The translations under genes and the position numbers were made by a program. From positions 1 to 44,437 of the forward strand of contig JAAZEM010000212.1 in the NCBI GenBank assembly GCA_012512265.1: 44,437 nucleotides of DNA, read 5' to 3'. Shown piece after piece: positions 16,974 through 26,546 of the stretch. Numbering within the stretch: the first letter of the stretch is position 1; each line of letters opens with the position of its first letter. Under the pieces are notes generated by a model. That model searched no databases, had not been told where the DNA came from, and saw only the letters and a program-made list of their open reading frames with translations. The DNA is from Armatimonadota bacterium (lineage in GTDB: Bacteria > Armatimonadota > JAAZEB01).

Positions 16974-17126
16974 GCGCGGAGGTGAGCCTCCGCGCTGCTT
17001 AGGAGCGAAGCCCTGCCGGGCTGGGCCAGGCTACGTGCCTGGCCAGCCTATACAGGTGCGGGCTGGGAGACGGAGCCCCGAAGGGGCTTTGCCCGGAAGC
17101 AGCGCGGAGCTTCCAGCTCCGCGCGA
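16974..17126. repeat. Fold-back intergenic repeat, copy 1 (no terminal repeats)
   Basis: Shares two blocks with the copies at 19268-19503 and 24084-24264: 16991-17025 (33 of 35 bases equal to 19337-19371), and about 17070-17126. Hairpins are GCGCGGAGG/CCTCCGCGC (16974-16982, 16987-16995), AGCCC/GGGCT near 17010, AGCCCC/GGGGCT near 17075, and GCGCGGAGCT/AGCTCCGCGC (17102-17111, 17115-17124). A long-range pair, CCGCGCTGCTT (16990-17000) with AAGCAGCGCGG (17097-17107), closes the element. It has no GGGATTCCGACAT termini. It lies between two convergent genes and may terminate both. Confidence 0.8.
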
Positions 17127-17165
17127 GTCTTCATCCGTGGTACCGCCCAGCGGCCAATCGGGCCA

Positions 17166-19214
<2,049 letters not shown>

Positions 19215-19248
19215 TCACGCGTAGTCTGGGGCCAGGACCCTTCTTTAG

Positions 19249-19257
19249 ATTATATCA
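19249..19257 (-). promoter_or_regulatory. Promoter of ligA (extended -10 TGATATAAT)
   Basis: TATAAT (19249-19254, minus strand) with TGA before it. At 17 bases the -35 window (19272-19277) falls inside the terminal inverted repeat of the fold-back element at 19268-19503 and reads CGGAAT, not a consensus. Insertion of the element could therefore have altered ligA expression. Confidence 0.6.
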
Positions 19258-19267
19258 TATTCCGGCC

Positions 19268-19503
19268 TGGGATTCCGACATAAGGAATCCGAAGCCTCGG
19301 AGGCAGCGCGCAACCCGTCGCGCGGCGATAGATCACCGCGCTGCTTGCGAGCGAAGCCCTGCCGGGCTGGGTTGAGGATACTCCCAGATGTCTCAAAACG
19401 GCGGTGGCTGGGAGGAGAAGCCACAAAGAGGCTTTGCCGGAAAGCAGCGCGGAGCTTCGAGCTCCGCGCGTGCGGGCGGTCCTCTCCTTATGTCGGAATC
19501 CCA
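19268..19503. repeat. Fold-back intergenic repeat, copy 2 (MITE-like, 19 bp terminal inverted repeats)
   Basis: A 236 bp element bounded by perfect 19-base inverted repeats: TGGGATTCCGACATAAGGA (19268-19286) and its reverse complement (19485-19503). Inside are hairpins equivalent to copy 1: GCGCGG-GAT/ATC-CCGCGC (19320-19341), AGCCC/GGGCT, AAGCC/GGCTT, and GCGCGGAGCT/AGCTCCGCGC (19447-19456, 19460-19469). The closing pair is CCGCGCTGCTT (19336-19346) with AAGCAGCGCGG (19442-19452). Stems differ from copy 1 at paired positions, which suggests selection for structure. No open frame encodes a transposase. Confidence 0.88.
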
Positions 19504-19515
19504 CTACTCCGGCAG

Positions 19516-19545
19516 TTGAGTTTGTCCTATCAAGTGCGGTATAAT
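19516..19545 (+). promoter_or_regulatory. Promoter of the A2M-like gene (TTGAGT-18-TATAAT)
   Basis: TTGAGT (19516-19521) and TATAAT (19540-19545) are 18 bases apart on the plus strand, just outside the right end of the repeat element. The leader to the GTG at 19674 would be about 120 bases. Confidence 0.7.
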
Positions 19546-19673
19546 CAAACCCGGAGATAGCACAATCCCATGTTCGTCCATGAGAGCAACCCAACAACCC
19601 TTGACTGCATCCGGCACAGCCACCGATCCCCAAGCGAGGCTTCACCAGCCCGGGAATCCTCAGGAGTAGCGTA

Positions 19674-22600
19674 GTGAACGCGGAGCCGGAACAGGATCGA
19701 CCGGCGGGTGCAGGGAGCACTCCCAGAGAGCGCGGCGCCACCGGAGACGGCAACTCCTCCGGCAGAGGGCGCTCGCGCCTCCTCCTGCTGGCGGCCGCCG
19801 CGATCATGCTGGCCGTCGCCCTCTATAACGCTCTCTTAGGACGGTCTCTCGGCACTCAAGAAGTGCATCTTTTCGGGCAAGATCGCTGGACCCCGGGCCT
19901 GCCCGCTTCGATCCGCGTTGTCCTCCTCCGACACGCCGACCAGCGCCCCATCGCGGATGCCTCGGTCCGTGTGCTCCTCTCGCGCCCGAGGGCCGAGATC
20001 GTCGAGTTGGCAACAGGCCGCACCGATGCCGCCGGCACGATTGAGCCAGCCTTCACAGTACCCGCGGGCGAAGGCCCGGCGCGTTTGCTGGTCATCGCCG
20101 AGTCGCCCTTGGGCCGTGACTTTGTAGACCGGCCCATCCGCCTGGTACCTGCCTACCGCATCCTGCTGCGCAGTGATCGCCCCGCCTACCGCATCGGCCA
20201 GCGCGTCCGCCTCCACGTAGGGATCTCGCACGCGGGCACAGGCGATCCGGCCAGTGATTGCACCATCTCGGTGCGCGCTTTCGCCCCCGATGGCACTCCG
20301 TTCGCGACGCGCTCTGTGCGAGCCAACAAGCAGGGAGGTGCCGAAGCCGAGTTTGAAATCGTGCCTGGCGCTCCCGCGGGCACCTATCGCTTCAAAGCCG
20401 CCGCCGGCGCCTCCGCTGTCGAGCTCGCCGTGCCGGTGTTGGCCGGACCGCAGCCCGCCTTCCCGGTGTGGCTGGGCCAGCTCTCCCGCTACGCGATGCC
20501 CGGGGGCCTGATCCGCGGCTATGTGGCCGCGGAAGACGGTCTGGGTGGCTACCTGCGCGGCGCCAGCGCCCGCGTCTGGCTGGAGAACGCTGCCGGGCGC
20601 ACCGTCTCGTGGACCTCTGGCCGTCTGGATCTGAAAGGCCGGCTCACTTTCGGTCTCCCCGCACCTCCGGCGGACGAACTGACGGTCTTCCGGCTCTACG
20701 CAGAGGTGACCGATTCGCGGCTTCGCACGGCCCGGGCGATGGATGCCGTGGCGATCACCCCGCACCCCATTCAACTGGCCGCCGTGCCGGAAGCAGGCGC
20801 CCTGGTGCCCGGAGTCGAGAACCGCGTCTACATTGCCGCGCGCTACCCGGACGGCGCCCCCGCGAGAGCCACCGTGCGCTATGCCCTCGGTGGAAAGACC
20901 GGCAAAGTGGAAACGAGCGCGCTGGGCGTCGCCTCGCTGGCTCTGGTGCCTGAAGATGCGCAGACCCCCATCGCGCTGACAGCCACGGACACGCAGGGCC
21001 GCGTGGGCGTCTATCAGGCGACTCTGCCGGTGGCCCGCGTCTCTCCGACGGCCTTGGCGCTGCGGGAGAAGCTGCGCGTCCTCAATGGCCGGCCGGATCG
21101 AGGCCAGATCGCTTCGCCCTTCCTGGTTCGTCCAGACCGTGGCCTCTACCGCTCCGGTGACACGCTGCGCGTCGAGGTGCTATCGCCCGAGCGGGAAGGC
21201 ACCCTTTACATCGACGGCGAAGCGGGCGGCCAGACTGTCTTCGCACGTTCGGTCAAGATGGAGTCCGGTCGTGCCTCGCTGCAGATCCGCCTGCCGGATG
21301 GTGTTCTCGGCACCACGCGAATCCGCGCGTATGCCCTGGGCTCCTGGGGCGATCTCCCCTACGCCGAGCGTGCCATCTTTGTCCGCCCTGCGCCCACGCC
21401 CCGGCCGTCGGTACAACCGAACCAGCCTGCCTACGAGCCAGGCCACGCCGCCCAGGTGACACTGCACGGCGGCGAGCCGGGCGCCCTGGGATTCCAGCTC
21501 GCGCGCGCTGAAGGGGAGCGTCCCCTCTCTGATCCTGCCCTCGGCGTTCCAGGAATCTTCCTCGCCCCGCTGCGCCCGGGAGTGCCGGGAGCAATGACGG
21601 GCGCGGAGGAAGAGGTATGGCAGCACGCAGGCGAAGAGGAACGCCAGGAAGCGGCACTCGCGGCACTCGCCCTCGTCCCCCGGCTGGACGGCTGGAGCCT
21701 GCACGAGGACACCTACGCGCATAAGCGAGCGCGCCTCCAGGAGCAGCGGGCCGCATCGTGGGCCTGGCTGCGCTGGCTGGTGCTCCTCCTTCTCGCCGGG
21801 CTGTGGCTCCTGGCCGCGCGTCTCTTTCGCCATCCGGAGCGATCCGGCGGCCGAACCAGCAGTGCCGAAAGCGCCATCGCGTCCACGGGGCGCTTCGTCA
21901 TCCCCGCCATCGTGGTGGCCCTCGCCGCCACGCTCCTCTTCCGGCTCGCCGGTCCGGAGCCGGTTTCCCAGGGCCCGGATCGCGCGCGCAGCTTGAGCGC
22001 GGCACTGCAGGAGGAGCGTCGGCGGGAAGCCCAGGCGCTGGCGAGGCAGATGCCCGTCCTGCCCCCCATCGTACCCGCGAGCGCGCCAGTTCCGGAGATC
22101 GCGCTGTGGGAACTTGGCGCCCGCCCGGATCCGCGCGCTGAGGAGCGCCACGCCATCACCATCCCCCAGGAGATGGGGCCCTGGCAGCTCGTCGCGGACA
22201 TCCTCTCCGGTCGTGATGCTCCCGCGCGAGCCACCGTGCCTCTGCGCGTCGAAACCGACCTGGCCGTCGAGTTTCGTCCGCCCGCCGTGGCCCGCCCCGG
22301 CGACGTCATCAGCGTGAGCGTGCGCGTGCGCAATCCGTATGCCGCTTCGCAGACGGCGCGCCTGAAGCTGATGGCAGGACCGGGAGCCGTCGTCATCGGC
22401 GAGTCGATCCTCAGCGAGGCGCTCCCGGGAGGCGCTGGCATCACCCGGCACTTCCGAGTCTCGCTCCCCGGGCCCCCCGGACGTGTCTTCCTCACCCTCG
22501 CGGCCACGGGACGCCGGCGCACGGTGACCCTTCGCCGCGAGATCGAACTCCTTCCCGCCTCGCCGGAGACGACCGTGACGCATGCCGGCCAGGTGACCGG

Positions 22601-24071
22601 CTCGGTCTCGCGCACCATCGACCTCCCCAAGGGTGTGCGCCAGGCCACTTTGAGCCTGCAACCCTCTCCAGGCGCCATTGCCGCGGCACGCCTCCGCTCT
22701 CTTCCGGAAGAGCTTGCCCTGAGCACGCTCGAACGCGCCGCCGGCCTTGATATCGCGCGCATGGCCGCCACGTCTCAGCAGGCGGGCTCCGGCGCGGTGC
22801 AGGCACTTGAACGCCGCTTTCTCGCGCTTCTCGCGTGCCGGCACGAGTCGGGGGCGTTTGCCTCGCGCCCCGGCGACAAGCCCGACGTGGTCAGCACCGC
22901 CTACGCCGTCGCCATTCTGGAAGCGGCGCAGGATGCCGTGCCAGGCGCCCAACCGGTAGCCCGGGCGGCGCGCCGCTGGCTGCAGCAACAGCGCCGGTCT
23001 AACGCTGGCTGGCCCTCTCCCTGGGGCAAGACACCCGCCGACGCGGCCCTTGTCGCATGGGCCCTCGGCCTCGATACCCCGCCCTCGCGCGACCTGAGAG
23101 CGCGCTACCGGGTGGAGGGGAGCCGCTGGGAGGATCCCTATCTCCTGTCACTCACCGCCCTGGGCATCGGCGGCGAGCCCGAACGCAGCGACGTGAATCC
23201 ACAAGCGTCTCCTGGACCCGGTCCTTCCCTGCTCCGGCGGATCGCGGATCAGGCCGTCGCCGCAAGCGCGGGCCAGAAGTGGCTCTCGTCACTGCGAACG
23301 ATCCAGGGTCTGGATGGAGAGGCCAGCGCCACGGAGGCCACCGCCCTGGCGGTGCTGGCACTGGCCCCCCACGCTGAGCACCGGAAGCGCGCCGAAGACG
23401 GCGCCCGCTACCTTGCCACCACGCGCCAGCCCGACGGGGGCTGGGGAAACCTCCTCAACACCGCCCTCGCGCTGCGCGCGCTCGCTGCGGTCGCGCCCGA
23501 GAAGCCTGCCCTCGGCGCCGTGGAGGTCTCCCTCAACGGCAAGAAGGTAGCCCGCCTTGATGCCAATCAGCTTTCGGTGGAGCTGCACGCCCACCTGCGC
23601 CCAGGTCAGAACACCCTCGCACTGAGCGCGGAGGGAACGACCGGCGCCTACTACGAGTTGCGCGTCGCCCTGCCCGATGTCGGCGCAACACGCGACCGCG
23701 CGCCCGCGCTGGTCACGGAGATCCAGCCCCGGCGGGCGCACCCCGGCCAGAGCGTGACCTTCCGCGCGCGCCTGGCGCCTGAAACAGGCGGTCCGCTCTC
23801 CCTGGAGGTTCCCCTACCAGCTGGCTTCCAGGTCCTCCGTGCCGATCTAGATGAGCTCGCACGCCGCGGCGAAATCGGAGGATACCACGTGAACGCGCAG
23901 CGCGTGTGGATGCAGGTGGAGCCAGGCCGGCGCAGGCAGGCGCGCTGGATCGCCTTCCGCATGGTCGCCCCCGCCCAGTGCGAGGTGATCGCGCCGGCGG
24001 CTAGCATCTACCCCGCCGCGAACCCGGGCGAGCGCCGCTTCGGGCGCCCCGCACGCCTCACCGTGGAATGA
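19674..24071 (+). CDS. Alpha-2-macroglobulin-like protein with internal membrane helices and no thioester motif
   Basis: 1465 residues from GTG 19674, with AGGAG 7 bases upstream. A short polar N-terminus precedes a membrane helix (about 35-55). MG-type beta domains follow (about 60-680), including an MG2-like block at YRILLRSDRPAYRIGQRVRLHV and another at FLVRPDRGLYRSGDTLRVEV. Two further helices (about 694-718 and 741-760) interrupt the chain. After them come an A2M-type domain (PWQLVADILSGRDAPARATVPLRVETDLAVEFRPP region, about 835-870) and an alpha/alpha toroid (about 1020-1275, with YAVAILEAAQDA and GGWGNLLNTALALRAL). A beta domain closes it. The GCGEQ thioester expected before the toroid is absent. 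Probably an envelope protein; a protease-trapping role is doubtful. Confidence 0.8.
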   Translation: MNAEPEQDRPAGAGSTPRERGATGDGNSSGRGRSRLLLLAAAAIMLAVALYNALLGRSLGTQEVHLFGQDRWTPGLPASIRVVLLRHADQRPIADASVRVLLSRPRAEIVELATGRTDAAGTIEPAFTVPAGEGPARLLVIAESPLGRDFVDRPIRLVPAYRILLRSDRPAYRIGQRVRLHVGISHAGTGDPASDCTISVRAFAPDGTPFATRSVRANKQGGAEAEFEIVPGAPAGTYRFKAAAGASAVELAVPVLAGPQPAFPVWLGQLSRYAMPGGLIRGYVAAEDGLGGYLRGASARVWLENAAGRTVSWTSGRLDLKGRLTFGLPAPPADELTVFRLYAEVTDSRLRTARAMDAVAITPHPIQLAAVPEAGALVPGVENRVYIAARYPDGAPARATVRYALGGKTGKVETSALGVASLALVPEDAQTPIALTATDTQGRVGVYQATLPVARVSPTALALREKLRVLNGRPDRGQIASPFLVRPDRGLYRSGDTLRVEVLSPEREGTLYIDGEAGGQTVFARSVKMESGRASLQIRLPDGVLGTTRIRAYALGSWGDLPYAERAIFVRPAPTPRPSVQPNQPAYEPGHAAQVTLHGGEPGALGFQLARAEGERPLSDPALGVPGIFLAPLRPGVPGAMTGAEEEVWQHAGEEERQEAALAALALVPRLDGWSLHEDTYAHKRARLQEQRAASWAWLRWLVLLLLAGLWLLAARLFRHPERSGGRTSSAESAIASTGRFVIPAIVVALAATLLFRLAGPEPVSQGPDRARSLSAALQEERRREAQALARQMPVLPPIVPASAPVPEIALWELGARPDPRAEERHAITIPQEMGPWQLVADILSGRDAPARATVPLRVETDLAVEFRPPAVARPGDVISVSVRVRNPYAASQTARLKLMAGPGAVVIGESILSEALPGGAGITRHFRVSLPGPPGRVFLTLAATGRRRTVTLRREIELLPASPETTVTHAGQVTGSVSRTIDLPKGVRQATLSLQPSPGAIAAARLRSLPEELALSTLERAAGLDIARMAATSQQAGSGAVQALERRFLALLACRHESGAFASRPGDKPDVVSTAYAVAILEAAQDAVPGAQPVARAARRWLQQQRRSNAGWPSPWGKTPADAALVAWALGLDTPPSRDLRARYRVEGSRWEDPYLLSLTALGIGGEPERSDVNPQASPGPGPSLLRRIADQAVAASAGQKWLSSLRTIQGLDGEASATEATALAVLALAPHAEHRKRAEDGARYLATTRQPDGGWGNLLNTALALRALAAVAPEKPALGAVEVSLNGKKVARLDANQLSVELHAHLRPGQNTLALSAEGTTGAYYELRVALPDVGATRDRAPALVTEIQPRRAHPGQSVTFRARLAPETGGPLSLEVPLPAGFQVLRADLDELARRGEIGGYHVNAQRVWMQVEPGRRRQARWIAFRMVAPAQCEVIAPAASIYPAANPGERRFGRPARLTVE

Positions 24072-24083
24072 GCCCGTCCGGAC

Positions 24084-24264
24084 CCTGGGATTCCGACATA
24101 GGGAATCCGAAGCCTGGGAGGCAGGGCTGGGGCGGCCTATACTCCCGGGGCCACAGAACGGCGGGGGGCGGAGGTGAAGCCCCGAAAGGGCTTTGCCGGA
24201 AAGCAGCGCGAGGCTTCGAGCTCCGCGCGTGCAGGCGGCCTTCTCTTTATGTCGGAATCCCAGG
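24084..24264. repeat. Fold-back intergenic repeat, copy 3 (MITE-like, 17 bp perfect terminal inverted repeats)
   Basis: A 181 bp element. Perfect 17-base ends, CCTGGGATTCCGACATA (24084-24100) and its reverse complement (24248-24264), match copy 2. The left third (the CCGCGCTGCTT block) is missing. The right half retains AAGCCC/GGGCTT (24177-24193) and a slightly degenerate GCGCGAGGCT/AGCTCCGCGC hairpin. It fills almost all of the 218 bp gap between the A2M-like and YfhO-like genes, which converge here, so it may serve as a bidirectional terminator. Confidence 0.88.
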
Positions 24265-24289
24265 CCCGGACCGGCAACGATTTATCGCC

Positions 24290-26530
24290 TCACCGCTTTC
24301 CCCGCAAACGTGTGAGGATACAGCCGGCGGCCAACAGCGCCATCGAGAGTAGGCTGATCGTGGCACCCGCGCGGAAGGAGGGCGAATCGAAACGAAACTC
24401 GAGGGTGTGCTCGCCCTCGGGCACGGCAACGCCCTGCATCAGGTAATTTGCCCGCAGCAGCGGCGCCGGCTCGCCGTCGAGAAGTACCCTCCACCCCGGG
24501 TAGTGCCGCTGATTGTGGATCACCACGCCCGTCCCGCGCATTCGGATGCGCGCCCGCGCCCAGTCCGGGCCTGCTTCCCAGGCGAGAACCTCGCCGCTGA
24601 AGTTGCGAAACTCCGGCGCACCCTCGATAGCACTCCAGCGCGCCTCTAGCAGCGTGCGAAACGCCTCGCGCCCGCCGGCAACGCTTCGCGCCTGATCCGG
24701 GATCCAGATCTGCGGCCGTGCGTCCTCCACGGCATAGACCCGGACCGGCTGCTTCGAGTTGCCTGTCTTCACGGCCATCTCCTCGCGCAGCCCCGGAATC
24801 GCAAGCAGGTAGGGCGTCACCACGTGGGTGACGCCCAGCAGCGCCAGGGTACGCGGGAAGCTCTCCAGGATCGTGGAGGTCCGGCCCAGCGTGTTCCGGT
24901 CATCGCAGAGGAGCGCGTAGGTCGCGGTGCCGCGGCGCGTGTCGAGGCCGCCGAAGAAGTTGAAGCAGCTCAGGCCGTAGAAGGCGCCGGTGTTGGGCGC
25001 CAGGACCTCCTTCTGCTCCAGGTAGGGCCCCAGGTCGCCTTTCCAGCCGCGCGCGCGCCGCGTCGCTTCCAGCTGCACGCCGGCATAGCCGAAGGCGTAG
25101 TAGCGGGCCGATGGGGACGCGACCGTCTGGAGGAAACGCGCGCTCTTCGGGGGCGTCAGCCAGGCGGCGGCATCAGCGAAGCGGTGGAACCGCGCCGCGT
25201 AGATCCACAGGTCAACGAAGCTGATGGCAAAGAGCATTCCCGCCAGCACCGCCCACCGTCTCCGGGAATCCCGGCCCGGCGCCGCCAGCAGGCGCGCGCG
25301 CAGTTGATCCAGGCCATACGCGGCCAGAAGCGCCAGGGAGAGGCAGGCAATCACCATGAACCGACTTGGGAAGCGGAAATAGCTCATCCCGGGAAGCACG
25401 TGCCACACAACCCGGAAGAAAGGCGTGTGCCGGCCCAGCACGATGAGCAGCGAGAAGAGCAGCAAGAAGACGAAGAAGCGGATGGGGCCCTTCCGTCGTA
25501 ATCCATAAGCGGCCGCGTAGAGCGCGAGGAACAGGGGAATCAGCCCAACGTAGCCGTTGTCCCAGAAATGCCCGCGCTCCGAAAACCCCATCTCGCCCCC
25601 GGTGGCCGGATTCCCATGGACGTAAGGAGCCACGAATGTGAGCAGATTCGCGGGCGGGAAGCTGAACTCTGTGGCCCTTTCAAAAGAGATGCCCCCGGAG
25701 CGCCCCGATTGCCGCGTCAACTCCACGCCAGGCAGCCAGTGCGCCGCCGAGAGCCCCAGCGCCACCGCCAGCACGACCAGGGCGCCGCCAACCCCGTTGA
25801 CCACCTTCCCGGCCGGCCCGCCGGGGGCCCCCCGGTCCTCGCCCCACCCCAGCTCCCAGATCGCCAGAAACGCGGCGGCGAGCGCAGAGTAGTAGACGAT
25901 TTGCGGGTAGCCTGTGGTGATCTGGATGGCCAGCACCACCCCGGCACCGATCCAACTCGCGGGCGTCGCCGCGCGCGCACCCCGCCGGACGCACAGCAGC
26001 AGCAGGGGGATCCACGCCGCCGCCTGCGCACTGTGCAGCGTCGCCACGTGCAACACGAAGAAGCCGGACCAGGCGTAGGCGAGCCCCCCCAGCAACGAGG
26101 CCGCGCGCGAGCGCCCCAGGTCGCGGCAGAGCCAATACTGGCACGCGGCAGCGGTGAGCACGGCGAGGATGACGTTGACGTTGTAGGCGGTCACGGGCGG
26201 CAGCAGCCGGTAGAGAAGGAGGTGGGGCGGGTAGAGAACCCCCGCCTCGCCGAGCGCCAGCAGCGGATAGCCGCCGCCGATGCGGTCGGTCCAGACGGGG
26301 AGCCGGCCCTCGCGCAGTGCCTCGGCCAGGAGAAAGGCAAACGGCATATTGACATGCCACTGGTCGCAGAGGGGAGTGAGCGATGTGATCAGCACCTGCC
26401 CTGCGAGAAGCGGCAGGAAGCGCGCGGTGCCAATTGTCAATAGGGCCACCGCAATCACCACGCGAAGGCGCCGCCGTTCGGGGGGCTTTCTCACCCCCTG
26501 ATCCTCATCAGTTGTTCCGTAAGCAGGCAT
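24290..26530 (-). CDS. YfhO-family polytopic membrane protein (putative glycosyltransferase)
   Basis: 746 residues with about a dozen membrane helices, resembling bacterial YfhO proteins (GT-C-like fold) linked to glycosylation of cell-envelope polymers. Family-like features are the N-terminal CDQWHVNMPFAFLLAEALREGRLPVWTDRIGGGYP loop (about 55-88), YNVNVILAVLTAA, the FPPANLLTFVAPYVHGN loop and FRFPSRFMVIACLSLALLAAYG. A beta-rich C-terminal exterior domain (about 470-720) has VVTPYLLAIPG and NQRHYPGWRVLLDGEPAP, followed by a final helix. The start is uncertain: ATG 26530 has no ribosome site, while GTG 26494 has GAGGATCAGGGG before it. It diverges from the DUF2723-like gene with only 16 bp between. 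Confidence 0.85.
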   Translation of the reverse strand: MPAYGTTDEDQGVRKPPERRRLRVVIAVALLTIGTARFLPLLAGQVLITSLTPLCDQWHVNMPFAFLLAEALREGRLPVWTDRIGGGYPLLALGEAGVLYPPHLLLYRLLPPVTAYNVNVILAVLTAAACQYWLCRDLGRSRAASLLGGLAYAWSGFFVLHVATLHSAQAAAWIPLLLLCVRRGARAATPASWIGAGVVLAIQITTGYPQIVYYSALAAAFLAIWELGWGEDRGAPGGPAGKVVNGVGGALVVLAVALGLSAAHWLPGVELTRQSGRSGGISFERATEFSFPPANLLTFVAPYVHGNPATGGEMGFSERGHFWDNGYVGLIPLFLALYAAAYGLRRKGPIRFFVFLLLFSLLIVLGRHTPFFRVVWHVLPGMSYFRFPSRFMVIACLSLALLAAYGLDQLRARLLAAPGRDSRRRWAVLAGMLFAISFVDLWIYAARFHRFADAAAWLTPPKSARFLQTVASPSARYYAFGYAGVQLEATRRARGWKGDLGPYLEQKEVLAPNTGAFYGLSCFNFFGGLDTRRGTATYALLCDDRNTLGRTSTILESFPRTLALLGVTHVVTPYLLAIPGLREEMAVKTGNSKQPVRVYAVEDARPQIWIPDQARSVAGGREAFRTLLEARWSAIEGAPEFRNFSGEVLAWEAGPDWARARIRMRGTGVVIHNQRHYPGWRVLLDGEPAPLLRANYLMQGVAVPEGEHTLEFRFDSPSFRAGATISLLSMALLAAGCILTRLRGKR

Positions 26531-26531
26531 A

Positions 26532-26540
26532 TGCTATAAT
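26532..26540 (+). promoter_or_regulatory. Extended -10 promoter for a leaderless mRNA (DUF2723-like gene)
   Basis: TGCTATAAT: TGC at 26532-26534 and TATAAT at 26535-26540. The ATG of the downstream gene begins at 26547, the position where transcription should start, so the mRNA is predicted to be leaderless. There is no room for a ribosome site. The opposite-strand reading GATTAT (26536-26541) could similarly serve the YfhO-like gene. Confidence 0.7.
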
Positions 26541-26546
26541 CGGCGC

